Below are positions 1 to 13,559 of a DNA stretch of 64,000 nucleotides, piece after piece. The first letter of the stretch is position 1. The number at the start of each line of letters is the position of its first letter. The stretch covers positions 1-64,000 of the forward strand of contig SWDT01000031.1 of assembly GCA_009193035.1 (NCBI GenBank). The letters run 5' to 3'. The translations under genes were made by a program, and so were the position numbers. The notes under the pieces were generated by a model. The model was not told where the DNA came from and searched no databases. It saw only the letters and a program-made list of their open reading frames with translations. This DNA comes from Halicephalobus mephisto. Taxonomy: Eukaryota > Nematoda > Chromadorea > Rhabditida > Panagrolaimidae.

Positions 1-2380
1 TTTTTAAATAATTTTTTTTCGAAATAAAAATTTTTTTAAATTATTAATTTTTGAATTTTTAAAAGAATTATTTTTTTCACAACGAAAATTAAATTTTTAT
101 TTTTGAAAATTATTGATTTCATAATTTTTTAAATTAATTTTTTTTAAATTATTAAATTTATAATTTTTTAAATTATTTTTTTTTAAATTATTAAATTTAT
201 AATTTTTTAAATTATTTTTTTCTTTTTTTAAATTATTGATTTTTGAATTTTTTAAATTAATTTTTTTCTCACATCAAAAATTAAATTTTTCCTTTTTAGG
301 ACTCATCAGTTTCTTATCTTATAAGTTAACGATTTATCTCACAACGAAAATTAAATTTTTATTTTTTTAAATTAATTTTTTTTCATACCGAAAATTAAAT
401 TTCTTTTTTGAAAATTATTTTTTTTCTCACAACAAAATCTATTTTTTCGAATTGCATAAATTGTCAGATTTTCGAATAAACTTTTTTTGACAAGTCAATT
501 TTTTGTTTTAACATGATTTTTCAATTTTTAATGAACTGTTTTTTTAAAAAATGAATATCAATTTTTTCCGAAATGATAAGTTTCAAGTTTTCAAATAAAA
601 CAATTGTTTCATCACGGAAATCAATTTTTTTTAAATTTATTAATTTTTGAATTTTTTAATGAACCATTTGTCTCACCACGAAAATTTAATTTTTCTTTTT
701 GAGACCATCAATTTTTTACTTCTTAATGAATTATTTTTCTTACAATAAAATTTAATTTTTTTAAATTTATTAATTTTTGAATTTTTTAATGAACCATTTG
801 TCTCACCACGAAAATTTAATTTTTCTTTTTGAGACCATTAATTTTTTACTTTTTAATGAATTATTTTTCTTACAATAAAATTTAATTTTTTTTTTAAATT
901 TATTAATTTTTGAATGAACCATTTATCTAACCACGAAAATTTAATTTTTCTTTTTGAGACCATTAATTTTTTACTTTTTAATGAATTATTTTTCTTACAA
1001 TAAAATTTAAATTTTTTTAAATTTATTAATTTATTAATTTTTTAATGAACCATTTGTCTCACCACGAAAATTTAGTTTTTCTTTTTGAGACCATCAATTT
1101 TTTACTTCTTAATGAATTATTTTTCCTATAATAAAATTTTATTTTTTAAAATTTATTAATTTTTTAATTTTTTAATGAACCATTTGTCTCACCACGAAAA
1201 TTTAATTTTTCTTTTTGAGACCATTAATTTTTTACTTTTTAATGAATTATTTTTCTTACAATAAAATTTAATTTTTTTTTAAATTTATTAATTTATTAAT
1301 GAAGTATTTGTCTCACCACAAAAATCAATTTTTTCTTTTTGAGACCACTAGTTTTTTTAATGAATTATTTTTCTTACAATAAAATGAAATTTTTCCTTTT
1401 TTAAATTCATCATTTTTTAACTTGTTAATAAATTACTTTTTTTACAATAAAATTAAATTTTTTAATAAATTACTTTTTTTACAATAAAATGAAATTTTTT
1501 AATAAATTACTTTTTTTACAATAAAATGAAATTTTTTTTAAAAAAAAATATATTATTTTTTTATAACAAAATTGTAATTTTTTTTATTCAGAAAACTTCT
1601 AATTTGAAATGAATTTTTTTAAAACAAAAATTAATTTTTCAAAATATTAATTTTTTAATTTTAATAAACATTTTTTTCAAAAATAAAATTAACAACTTTT
1701 AAAATTTAAAAATTAAAAAAAAAACATTTTAATTTTTAAAAATAAATTTAACAACTTTTTAAATTTTAAAATAAAAATAAAATTTTTCCAACTTTAAAAA
1801 CAGAAATTAATAATTTTTTCAGAAAACATTTCTTAGAAAAAAAATTAAGCGTTTCTCAAGACGAAAATATCAAAGACCATAAATTACATACTTCGCCTTC
1901 AATTACTGTCAATTAAAATTGTATTTCAAAAAATTTTAATTTTAAAAAAATTTTAATTCAAAAATTTTAATTTCAAAAAAATTATATCAAAAAGAAATAT
2001 ATTTCAAAAAATTTTAATTTCAAGAATTTTAATTTTGAGAAACTTTAATTTTAAAAAATTTTAATTTCAAAAAAATTATATTTTCGAAAAAAATAAAATT
2101 TTAAAAAAAATTGAATTTTAAAAATTATATTTTTGAAAAAATGATGATTAAAAAAAATTAAATTTAAAAAAATTATGATTTAAAAAATTATGTTTTCGAA
2201 AAAGTTTTGATTTTAAAAAAATTATAATTTAAAAAAAATTGAATTTTAAAAATTATATTTTTGAAAAAATTTTGATTTAAAAAAAAATAAAATTTAAAAA
2301 AATTATAATTTTAAAAATTATGTTTTCGAAAAAGTTTTGATTTTAAAAATTTTAATTTCGAAAAAACTTTATTTTCAGAA
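1..2380. repeat. AT-rich repeat block with a ~128-bp tandem array
   Basis: There is no coding signal here. From about 640 to 1400 a unit of about 128 bp repeats six times; copies can be phased on GAACCATTTGTCTCACCACG at about 661, 791, 916, 1047, 1177 and 1301. Each unit also has a TTTTTGAGACCAT segment, so CTCACCACGAAA and GAGACC alternate. The rest is A/T homopolymer-like sequence that seems to have grown from shorter local repeats. Confidence 0.7.
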
Positions 2381-2821
2381 AAATTGGATTCTGAAGGCCC
2401 AGTTTTGGCTCCAGAATCCTCATGTTTGATTTTTGCCTTTCCCTTGAAAATGAACGTTTTTCAATTGCGGAAAAAAGTCGTTCAAGTCCCATTGCCTCTG
2501 GCAACGTCACTTTGGCATTTTTTTTCCAACTAATTTTTGATTCAAAATCGATTTAGAAAATTTATAAAATATACCTGGAACGATTTTTGGCCTTAGGCAA
2601 TGTCTAAATGAAACTGTTTTTTTCGGCACTCGTGATATCGACCCCTCTGGCAGTTGAGTTTATTAGATTCTGGCGTCATCTACAGAAAGCCAAGAAAGAC
2701 GGACAAACATCGGCACCATATAGGACAAAAAAGTGGTTTTTCTTTTTTCCGTTTTTTGGTCCCTCCCATTTTCTGCTTCGGACCTTGCTTATCGGGCCTC
2801 TTGACGCAGTTCCAAGGCGCA
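2381..2821 (+). promoter_or_regulatory. Upstream region of the cab-1-like gene
   Basis: This is the first less AT-rich stretch after the repeat block and lies directly 5' of the predicted start codon at 2822. It includes CTCTGGCAACGTCAC near 2490, which has a CRE half-site (ACGTCA) next to a GGCAAC motif. An open frame runs through 2654-2821 into the gene, so the true start could be further upstream. No TATA box was identified. The promoter role is inferred only from position. Confidence 0.35.
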
Positions 2822-5800
2822 ATGTGGCAGAGTCGCGCCTGCATCGTTATTTACGTGATTCTGATCGGCTTCGCTGCCTTCTTCGATTCCAAATCTTCAA
2901 TCGGTGGCGTCGAAGCTAGATTCTTTAGTGGCAAGTTTTTTAAATTTCTTAAATTTCAAAAAAATCCAAAAATTTTTGAATTTCTAATAATTTTAAAATA
3001 ATCCAAAAATTTCTTAAATTCAAAAAAATCCAAAAATTTTCTAAAAATCCAAAAATTTTTGAATTTCTAATAATTTTAAAACAATCCAAAAATTTTTTAA
3101 ATTTCTAAAAATCCAAAAATTTTTAGATTCTTTAAATTTCAAAACAGTTCGAAAATTTCTAATAATTTTTAAATTTTTTAACTATTTTCAACAATTTCTA
3201 ATAATTTTATAAAAAACTAAAATTTTTAGTAATTTTTAAGAATTTTATAAATTTTAAAAATGTTTGAAAAATTTCAATAATTTTATATAATTTTTAAAAT
3301 TTTACTTTTTTAAATATTTTTAATTTTTTTTAATTTAATTTTTTTTGAAACCAATGATCGTTTTTAAATTTAAATTTTTTCATTCATTTTCGAAATTTGA
3401 AACCATTTTGCGTTTTATTTAAGAAGCAAAAACCGCTGTTTTAAAATAATGAAAAATTATTTTTACATTCTCTATTTGAGCAGGTTGTCGTTCCAAGACA
3501 CGTAGGCGTTTGAAATTTTTTAAAATAATTAAGTTTTTTGATTTTTAAAATAAATAAAAAAAGTCATTTTTTAATTAAAAATAAAAATTATTTTTTAAAA
3601 TAAATTAAAAATTATTTTTTAAATAAATTAAAACTTATTTTTTTAAATAAATTAAAACTTATTTTTTAAATAAATTAAAAAGTAATTTTTTTAAAAAAAT
3701 TAAAAAGTTATTTTTTTTAATTAAAGAAATTCTATTTTTAAAATAGAAAATTATTTAAGAAAAAATAAAATTTAATTTTTTTGTTTTTGAAATTTGAAAC
3801 CGTTTTCCATTTATCTAATAAGGGCAAACCCTTCTCCATTAAAGCAAACAAACATAAATTTTTTAAATATTTTCGTTTCGGGACCTTCAATTTTTCAATT
3901 TCAAAAAAAGTTTTAAATTTTATTTATTTTTTAAAATTTTTATTTAATTTTTAAAATTTTCAAATTTTTATTAATTTTTTAAATTTTTATTTATTTTTTT
4001 TCTTAATCTAGAAAAAAACAACTATTGGAATATTTTGAAAAAAGTTTATTTTTTTTCTACTTTAAATATTTGTGTTTTTTTTTACTTTTTAATATTTTTG
4101 GAATCAAATTTAAAAAACTCTCCGGCACTGGTTTCGAAATTACCGTAAATTGCCCCAGGGGATTTGACAAATTGTCGGCTTCCTGTAACGAAGTAATTAA
4201 CGTAGAATTTCATTTTTGTCATTTATCCACTGAAATCCACCATGTGACATTTCTGAATTTTCAAAAAAATTAAATTTTTAACTTTTTTCAAAAAAAATGA
4301 ATTTTTAACTTTTTTCAAAAAAAATAGATTTTTAACTTTTTTTAAAAAAAATTAAATTTTTAAATTTTAAAAAAATAAATAAATTTTTAAATTTAAAAAA
4401 AAATAAACTTTTAACTTTTTTCAAAAAAAATAGATTTTTTAATTTTTACATTTTTTCAAAAAAAAAATTTGACTTTTTTTCTATTTTAAAATGCACTTTT
4501 TATTTTTATAAAAAAATGAAAAAATTAATTAAACGTAATGAGGATTAATAAATAATTGATAAAATTCAGAAGGAGGCGGATTCGACGAAAATACGGTAGA
4601 AAAATCCCAGCAACCTAGTGATGACGAACTCACGGCATATTACGATATCCTGCTCCAGAAGGAAAAAGAGCAACAACAAAACGCCGAATTAAGTCAGATT
4701 CTTGATGAACTTTACGCTCAGGAAATCGCGGCGGAACAACAGAAAATTTCGGACGAACTTTCTGAAATTCAGGAAACCCGTAAGTTATTTTATTTTATTT
4801 TCGATTCAAAATTAGAATTTTAAAAAGTGTTTTTAAAAATTCCTAAAAATAAAAATATATTTCTAAAAATCTCTAAAATTAAAAAAAATATATTTTTAAA
4901 AATCTCTAAAATAAAAAAAAATATATTTTTAAAAATTTCAAAAAATTAAAAAAAAAATATTTTTTAAAATTTCTAAAATAAAAAAATATATTTTTAAAAA
5001 TTCCTATAATTTTAAATTTTAATTTTTTTTTACTTTAAAAAGACTAAAAATTTTTGTTGAATTTGGAGCAATTTTGAGAAAATTTAAAATCTTTCGTTCC
5101 ATTTTGAAATCCTAGGAAAAATGTAAAAACAATTTTTAAAAATTTCAAAATTTGAAAAAATTTTATAAAAATTTTGGAAATCTTTAAATTTTTAATTAAA
5201 TTCTAAAAATTCCAAATTTTCAGAAACCTATGTTTGGATTTTAGAAATTTTACAATTTTACAATTTTAGAAATTTTAGAGATTTTATAATTTTAGAAATT
5301 TTATAATTTTAGAGATTTTGTAATTTTAGATATTTTATAATTTTAGATATTTTAGAGATTTTATAATTTTAGATATTTTAGAGATTTTATAATTTTGTAA
5401 TTTTGTAATTTTGTAATTTTATAACTTTAAAATTTTATAACTTTTTAAAATGGCCTACAGTATACTGTAATTTTTGACTTTTTTTGATGTTTCTGAAATT
5501 TTTACAGTACTTTGAAAACTTGCGAAATTCTCAAAGTTGTCAATACTTTTGATTAAATTCCAAAAACTTCCATAAAATTCCGGTCAATAAAATTTTTCTT
5601 TCACAATCTAAGACAACGTCAAAGTTCTTTTTGCATTTCTTTCGGGTCGTTATCTAAAGTCAAAAGCTCTAAGCCGTTTCTGATGACGAATGAAGGCGAG
5701 GGTCTATCATGTGTCTTCTCCGGAATGTTTTCTGAGGGAACTATCGACCCAAAAATAATATTTATTTAAAATACATTCCCCAAGGCAAAAAATGTAATTT

Positions 5801-8800
5801 TAATTTTTTTGAAGAAAGTTTACAAATTTTCACTTTTTTTAAAAAAATTTAAAGTTTTAATTTTTTGAAGAAAGTTTACAAATTTTTACTTTTTTTAAAA
5901 AAATTTAAAGTTTTAATTTTTTGAAGAAATTTTACAAATTTTCACTTTTTTAAAGAAATTTAAAAAGTTTTAATTTTTTAAAAAAATTTTACAAATTTTT
6001 ATTTTTTTTTAATTTAAAAAGTTTTATTTTTTTGAAGAAATTTTACAAATTTTTATTTTTTAAAGAAACTAAAAAAGTTTTAATTTTTTAGAAAAAGTTT
6101 TATTTTTTTAAAGAAATTTGTAAATTTTTATTTTTTATTAAAATTTGTAAATTTTTACTTTTTTTAAAAAATTTAAAGTTTTAATTTTTTGAAGAAAATT
6201 TTACACTTTTATTTTTTTAGAGAAATTTAAAAAATTTGAATTTTTTATGGAAATTTGTGAATTTTTATTTTTTTTAGAGAAATTTGTGAATTTTTATTTT
6301 TTTTAGAGAAATTTTATGAACAAGAAAAAAATCAACAAATTGATGAAATTTCCAAAGGCGAAGAAGAACCCAAGACCCCTGTTGTTCAGAATCAAGAACC
6401 ACCAACAGCTCAGAAAAAAGGACAATCTGAATTTGTCGAGTTTGTCGAACCGCCTCAGGCTAAGATCCTCAAATCTGTTGACACCTTTGATAAAAGAATT
6501 CCGGCAGAACAAATCCAAGCCAATCCCCACAGAGGAATCCATCTCCTTTCCACCACCGGAAATGTCATGTTCATTGGTGAGTTGGGATTCATTAAAATTT
6601 TTTACTTAAAAAAACCAAAAACTAAGTTAATTAGTAGCAAATTTAGAATTATTCGCGACGAGACCAATAATCAAAGATGTCGATTTTGAATTAATCCAAC
6701 TTTGAAAATTCCGAATTTAAATCGAAAATTTAAAATTAAAAAATCCAAATTTCAATCAAATTGTTCAAAATCGAAAAATTTAAAATTCGAAAATCCAAAT
6801 TTCAACCAAATTGTTCAAAATTGAAAAATTTAAAATTCGAAAATTCAAAATTTCAATCAAATTGTTCAAAGTCGAAAATTCCGAATTTCAATGAAAAATT
6901 TAAAATTTAAAATCCAAATTCGAAAATTCCGAATTTGAATCTACTGTAGCACTAGACTAATGTACAAAATAGCAGAATCGTTTATTATATATCAAAATTC
7001 TTTCGTCATATAAAAAATCCAAAAATTATACAACATAAAACTGCTGTCGAATTTCTCAGGGATTTTCGTGTTAGAAATCTGCTCTTTCACGATGTCTTAC
7101 GTATTCATAAAGTTATTTAAAGTTTTTTAAAATTTTTTGAAGTCATTTAAAGTTATTTAAAGTTTTTTAAAATTATTTAAAATTATTTAAAATTATTTGA
7201 AGTTCTTTAAAATTACTTAAAATTATTTGAAGTTATTTAAAGTTCTATAAAGTTATTTAATTTTCGTCTTTTATCAATATCGAAATCTTTTTTTTAAAGA
7301 ATACCAAAAAATATGATATAAAGTGGCTACTGAGTTTCTCAGGGACTTTCGTGCTAGGAACCAGGTTTCTCACGATGTCTTACGTATTCATAAAGTTATT
7401 TAAAGTTCTTTAATTCTTATTCTTCATCAATATCGGTCTTTTGTTATAAAGAATACCAAAAAATACAATATAAAATGGCTATTGAGTATCTCAGGGACTT
7501 TTGTAACAAATATCCAAAAAAATTAATTATCAAAGAGTAAATGAAATATTTTTCGTGTTAGAACCACTACTTGGAACATGTTCTTCGAAAATAATAACAA
7601 AAAATTATTAAATAACAAGTACTGGTCCCAGCACGAAAGACACCAAATATTTTTTTTTTATTTATTTTATTTATAATTTTGTAACAAATATCCAAAAAAA
7701 ATTAATTATCGATGAGAAAATGAAATATTTTCCTTGTCAGAACCACTACTTGAAACATGTTCTTCGAAAATAATAACAAAAAATGACTAAATAACAAGTA
7801 CTGGTCCCAGCACGAAAAACACCAAATTCCTTTTTCTATTATTTATTTTATTTATAATTTTGTAACAAATATCCAAAAAAATTAACTCTCAAAATATGAA
7901 TTAATCATTTGTCATTTTAAAACTTAATTTTCATTCAACAATTTTTTATTTTTTTTCCGGAAGTAGATGTTAAATTACGGTCTCACCACGAATTACAATT
8001 GAGTCATTTTTCCGCCACAAACTTAGTTAAGAATTCTTTATAGGATATTTAATCAAGTTCATGTGTGAAAATTGAATTAAGAATTTTCCAAAGTCGGACG
8101 AATTTTTTTATTGCATAATTTTTTTCTTAGAATGTATTCCTAAAAGAGCTCTTAACACGATTGACGTTTGATATATTTTTGACGCTGAATTCGATTAAGA
8201 ATTCCTCACAAGATATCTAATCGAACTAAAAATAAAATTTATTCATATTAGGACCACTTTTTAGAGTTTTTAAAAAAATATCTCGAAAAATGGTCCTGCC
8301 AAGAATAATATTTAATTAAAAACTTGGTTAAGAAATTGTTACAGTATAACCAATCAAACTAAAAATGCAAATTTAATTGAAATTTATTCATATTAGGACC
8401 ACTTTTTAGAGTTTTTAAAAAATTATCTAAAAAATGGTCCTGCCGAGAATAATGTTTAATTAATATTTAACTAAAAATTTGGTTCAGAAATTGTTACAGT
8501 ATAACCAACTGAGCTAAAAATGCAAATTTATTCATATTAGGACCACTTTTTAGAGTTTTTAAAAAATTATCTAAAAAATGGTCCTGCCAAGAATAATGTT
8601 CAATTAATATTTAACTAAAAACTTGGTTCAGAAATTGTTACAGAATAACCAATCGAACTAAAAATGCAAATTTAATTGAAATTTATTCGTTCCAGGACCA
8701 CTTTTTAGAGTTTCAAAAAAATATCTCGAAAAATGGTCCTGCCAAGAATAATGTTCAATTAATTTTTAACTAAAAATTTGGTTAAAAACTTCTACAGTAT

Positions 8801-11800
8801 AACTCAGCTAATAATCGAAAATAAATCCTGTATTATTTGTGTTTGAACAAATGTCTTTTTATTCAATAATTTCTTTGTTTTTTATTTTTGAAAGAAAATC
8901 CTAAAAAATAATTCTAACACAAAATGATTATTTTTTTTCAAAAACATACTGAATTAAAAAATTTTCATAAAAAAGTACATTAATAATCGAAAATTAATCA
9001 TTTATTTTTTTATAAAAAATTTTAAATTTTTTGAGGGAAAATTTCAAAAATAATTCCAACACGAAAATTTTTTAATTTTTCAAAAACATGTTTCGAAAAA
9101 TAATTTTAACACAAAAATTATTTGATTGACTAAGTTTACGGTAGAAAAGTTAAAGTTCTTCATAGACAACCTGATTGTTAAAAAATGAAAAAAATATTTT
9201 TAAATTTGAAATTTTTGAAATTTTTTGGAGAAAATCTTAAGAAATAATCCTAATGTGAAAAATGTTTGATTCACTTTTCTACTGTAAACTTGGTCAAAGT
9301 TCTTTATAGACAACTTGATTGTTAAAAACTTTAAAAAAATATTTTTAAATTTGAAATTTTTTGGAGAAAATCTTAAAAAATAATTTCAACACAAAAAATG
9401 TTTGATTGACTTTTCTACCGTAAACTTGGTCAAAGTTCTTTATAGACAACTTGATAGTTAAAAATTTTGAAAAAATATTTTTAAATTTGAAATTTTCGAA
9501 TTTTTTTAAAGTCATGTTTCAATTTCTCATCCATCATGTATTTTTTAAATTTCCACGGGTTTAGTCATTTATCCCTTGATGAACTTTAATTTTCCCTTCA
9601 AAACCAGATATCTTTCAAAAAAAACGTCATCAACGTTTTCAGAAATGTTTACCAGGCTGTTTTCCGTTTTTTGAATGAAGTCGAGCGAAAATTGAGAATT
9701 TGCTTCGAATTTTTTTTTTCAAAAGCTTTCGAAAATTCGTTGTTCATTTTCAAAAAAAAATAATTTTAATTTTATTGTTTCTTAAAAACAGGTGCACAAG
9801 CAAAAAATCATCGATTGTCTCATGGATTAGGAAATTTCAAAAAACAGAAAATTCATAAAAAATTCGATTAATACATAAACGAAAATTTTGGGAAAGTTGC
9901 AATTTAAAATTTAATAAAAATTTTGGAATTTTTGTAGAAACATTAAAAAAGAAAAAAAGTATAAAATCAAATAATTAAATTGTACAAAATTTTCGAAATT
10001 AAAAAAATCCATTTAGATGTTTTAATTTTTTATAACATTTTAGAAAATTTTTTATTTTCAAAATTTTTACAAAAATATTAAAAAAATTAAAAAAGTGAAA
10101 ATTTCCAGAATGTTGTGAAAATTTAAAACAAATGAATTTTGTAAAATTTCGAGAATTTTATACAATTCAATTATGTGGTTTTATATTTTTATGATTTTTA
10201 CAAAAATATTAAAAAAATTAAAAAAGTGAAAATTTTCAGAATGTTGTAAAAAAGTAAAATATCTAATTAAATTTTTTTAGAATTTCGAGAATTTTATACA
10301 ATTTAATTATCTGCTTTTATATCTTCAAAATTTTTACAAAAATATTAAAAAAATTAAAAAAGTTATAAAATTTTGTAAAAAATTAAAATATTCAATAAGG
10401 ATTTTCGAAATTTTTTAACATCTTTCAAAATTAAATTAAATTTGAAATTACTTAAAAATAAAAAACTTCAAAAATATATGAAATAAAATTTTAAAAAATA
10501 ATCATTTTTGTTTTTAAATAATACAATTTTCAGCGATCGTGACCATGTGCTGTGTTGCTTCCGTTGTTGGAGTCGTTGGCGGAGTCTACTACTACAAAAA
10601 GTAAGATTTTTATTATTAAATTAAAAAAATTTTTATCATTCAGTTTTTAAAATTTTTATTTTTTTTTATTTAAAAATTTTTATTTTTTTTAAATTTCTAT
10701 TTTTTTTTAAATTTAAAAATTTTTTAGAATATTTATTTTTTTAAATTTAAAAATTTTTATTTTTTTTAAATTTCTATTTTTTTTTAAATTTAAAAATTTT
10801 TAAATTTCTATTTTTTTTTATTTAAAAATTTTTATTTTTTTTTAATTTATATTTTTAATTTATTTTTATTATTTATTTTTTTTTTTTGATTTTTAATTCT
10901 TAGAAAAATTCGAATTTCTACTTGAACAGACGGATTAAATTTTTTATTTTAATTTAACTTTCTGGTCACGTTTTTTGGTCTTGAAAAATGCCCAAAAAAC
11001 GACATTGTAATTCAATTTTTTGACATGCCCCCAGGCATTAGGCTAATTAGACCCATTTGGACTTCATTGAAAATTAAGGATTTGCAGAATAAAGATAATC
11101 CAAAAAAACAGAAAATTCTGAATTTATTAATAAAAATTTTCGGAAAAAATTAGCATTTTTAAATTTTAAAATGTTTAAAAAATAAATTTGCATAAAAATT
11201 ATTTTTTCAAAAAACATGAATTTTTAGTTTTAAAAATCTTGTCAAGATAATTTTTTAAAATTTTTACAAAAAAAAAATGTAAATTTTAGTTATTTTTATT
11301 TTAATTAGAAAAATTCTAAAATTCTAGAAAAAATAAATTTTTACAAAAAAATAAATTTTTACAAAAAAAATGTAAATTTTTGTTATTTTTTATTTTAATT
11401 GGAAAGTTTTTAAAATTTTTAAATTCTAAAAAAATTCATATTTTCACTGCCATGATGTTGCGAAATTTGCAGGTGTTTCTTAATTTTTTAAAATTTATTT
11501 GTGAATACTTATAATTACAATGTTTTGTTTTTGATTTTCGCACTTTGCGTGCATCTGAATTCTTATTTTAGTAATTCCGGAAAAAACTCCGAGTTGAATT
11601 CCTAATTCGGTTTTGAGTTACAAAGAGGATTCTTAGACTTGTTTAGGATTCTTTTTTCCAAAGAGGATTTGTTTCAAATTTGGTTGTTCCGAATTTCGAA
11701 AACCATGTTCCTTTTGAATTTTGGGGATTAAATAAAAAAAATGGAAATTTATGAATTTGCAATTTTTAATTTTGTTTTATTTTAAAATAAAATGGGGTCT

Positions 11801-12169
11801 GTTTTTAGTCGCAGAAATCCAGAAAACGATTTTGATGACTTCACGAGGTATTCCCCTGCCGGTCCCGCCAAGAAACTTGCTAGCCTCAGAAACGGAGTCA
11901 GAATGGACGAAAACGGAGATGATTCTCTCGCTTACAAAGCCCAACTTCATCATTATCAACAAACGAAACAGAAGATCATCGGATCTGACGAAAGTGGATT
12001 CAGCGGAGCTACTTCACCTGCAGGATCCCCTCGTTCCATCCATCACGGAGAAAACAGCGAAGATGAAGCAGAAGACCTCGAAGAACACAATTACTCCGTT
12101 TATGAATGTCCTGGACTGGCTCCAACTGGCGACATTGAAGTCAACAATCCCAACTTCGGTCATCACTAA
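2822..12169 (+). CDS. cab-1: NPDC1 / CAB-1 family single-pass membrane protein
   Basis: Five exons are predicted: 2822-2930, 4570-4779, 6307-6576, 10534-10600 and 11809-12169, 338 aa, with splice phases 1,1,1,2 all matching. The N-terminus (MWQSRACIVIYVILIGFAAF) looks like a signal peptide. An acidic, Gln/Glu-rich ectodomain with coiled-coil character follows. One transmembrane helix lies at about residues 194-216, then a YYYK stop-transfer. The cytoplasmic tail has AYKAQLHHYQQTKQK and ends in VYECPGLAPTGDIEVNNPNF, the hallmark C-terminal motif of NPDC1 proteins. In C. elegans the NPDC1 homolog CAB-1 binds AEX-3, a Rab3 exchange factor, and acts in synaptic signalling and defecation (family knowledge). 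The exon 1 donor is ambiguous: GC at 2931, or GT at 2928 with the same phase. Upstream in-frame ATGs are possible. The gene spans 9.3 kb because its introns are full of repeats. Confidence in the family is high; the N-terminus is less certain. Confidence 0.88.
4785..6300 (+). repeat. Repeat-rich intron 2 of cab-1 with one less AT-rich island
   Basis: The intron is mostly short A/T tandem units, for example a TTTTAGAGATTTTATAAT repeat near 5270-5400 and a TTTGAAGAAATTTTACAAATT repeat near 5800-6240. An island at about 5590-5755 has more balanced composition and contains GGGTCGTTAT and, later, ATCGACCCAAAA. It could be regulatory or an unrecognised small RNA or exon. No frame links it to the flanking exons. 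Confidence 0.4.
7040..9530 (+). repeat. Foldback tandem arrays in intron 3 of cab-1
   Basis: Three arrays lie in series. At 7040-7880, units carry TTTCGTGYTAGRA ahead and GGTCCCAGCACGAAA behind. At 8220-8780 there are four copies of about 148 bp, each with TAGGACCACTTTTTAGAG followed by its near complement AAAAATGGTCCTGCCAAGAAT, so each unit can fold into a hairpin. At 9100-9490 there are three copies with TTTACGGTAGAAAAG or its relatives and CTTTATAGACAACTTGATTG. No coding potential was seen. Confidence 0.7.
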
Positions 12170-12365
12170 TCTCGGTTCCACTTCCAAGAACGGCATTATT
12201 TCTATATTCGCGCACAATTTTTATTTATCCCCCTAGGCGATCCAGGCGTTTCGGAAATCTCAAAAGAACAAGAGATTATTGTTTTATATATTTATATGGA
12301 GGCGAAAATGGCGTTGAACTACTTCTTGTCTTGAAGGATACATCGTGTTAATAATAAATTTTTGC
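12170..12365 (+). other. Probable 3' UTR of the cab-1-like gene
   Basis: Sequence after the TAA at 12167-12169 keeps a gene-like composition. It has an AATAAA polyadenylation signal at about 12353-12358, roughly 185 nt past the stop, a normal worm 3' UTR length. Confidence 0.5.
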
Positions 12366-12429
12366 GGCAATGTTATATAATCAAACTACATTTAATTTGA
12401 ATATTCTGGTAACGTAGAACATTCTCGAA

Positions 12430-13310
12430 AAGATTTAAAAAGAGTTAACAATATGTGATGTAGATGAAGTGTAGCTTCACAGTTACCATATGCTTAATAG
12501 TTCTGGTTACGATTAAAACTATGTTCTTCGTTGATTACAATGGACCTTGTTTGAGGAGTTCATGTGTCTTCTACGATGTAATGTGTTAAATCTTCATTCC
12601 TTTATTAGATAATTTTAAAAACAATTCAACAGTATTTAACTTGTATTGAATCTAGCTTCAGTTACCATATGCTTAATAGTTCTGGTTACCATTAATACTA
12701 TGTTCTTCGTTGACTGTAGTAAATTGAACTTCAAGAGTATATATCTCCTTCACTGCAATGAACTAGTCCTTTAACTGTTTCCAAAACAATAATATGTATC
12801 CCCGATTAAGTGTACTTTCACAGCCAATCTCTGCATGATCTTCCTGCTTGATGTTCACACGATATGCTTAATTGATTGTGATCCTAAACTTAATGAATTC
12901 ATGCACAACTGTGTATGTTCTTTATTACAATGAAAAGGACATTTAGCACTTTATTAAGTAGTTTCCATGACTACAATACGTAACTCAGATAGTCTAACTC
13001 CACAATTAACTTAGCTTCAGATTTTTATTTGTAGCTCACAGCGTATTCATCATTGACTATGATTCTAGGCTTCACGAGTACACATAAGACCATATGATGT
13101 CTGTAGTGGAAGGAATGAGATCTTTAATACCTTACCGAATAGTTTTCAAAACAAGTTAGGGATGTGTGACTCAAATTCAACATGACTTCAGAATTAGCTT
13201 ATGCTCAGTGTTTTTGCTTGTAATTGAACACGTTCTTCGTTGATTACTGTATAGCAGTAATAACATTGATGAACATTTGATCTAGTAAATACACGAAAAG
13301 CCGTTAATGT
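12430..13310. repeat. Diverged tandem array between cab-1 and the transporter
   Basis: Units of about 190 bp recur in degraded form. The clearest shared parts are CATATGCTTAATAGTTCTGG at about 12487 and 12667, followed by CTATGTTCTTCGTTGA. Weaker echoes lie at about 12860, 13040 and 13200. The array is much less A/T-homopolymeric than the arrays inside introns and shows no long ORF. Confidence 0.55.
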
Positions 13311-13368
13311 ATGTCGGAAAACTAGATCTGGCCTCATCTAGTCCGAAACTAATATGGAAGGAAAAACG

Positions 13369-13439
13369 TCTCTCGGCAGCCATCGAACCCGCATCGTCTT
13401 GCTATCCGGGCAAGTGCTTTTCTCTTAAGCTACGAGAGC
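13369..13439 (-). pseudogene. Degenerate tRNA-like locus
   Basis: On the minus strand a 71-nt cloverleaf can be drawn. The acceptor is GCTCTCG paired with CGAGAGA (six of seven pairs), the D stem is GCTT/AAGC, and the anticodon stem CTTGC/GCAAG is perfect around the loop CCGGATA. The T arm is GCGGG-TTCGATG-GCTGC with one mismatch. The GGTTCGA B-box-like core is present. Position 33 is C rather than the near-universal T, and the anticodon would read GGA (Ser). Type I tRNA length is also unusual for serine. It is most likely a tRNA-derived relic. Confidence 0.45.
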
Positions 13440-13559
13440 GACTTTTTCCAATTTCATTCATGGAAGCAGAATCGTTTCTCCTGAACGATCGCTCCTTTCT
13501 CACTACGCTTAATGTCGCGACAATGTAGATCTATATTATGTTATTCAATATATCACTTT

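Noticed and set aside
13307..13528. Plus-strand 73-codon ORF
   Set aside because: It overlaps the tRNA-like locus on the other strand and has no features of its own.
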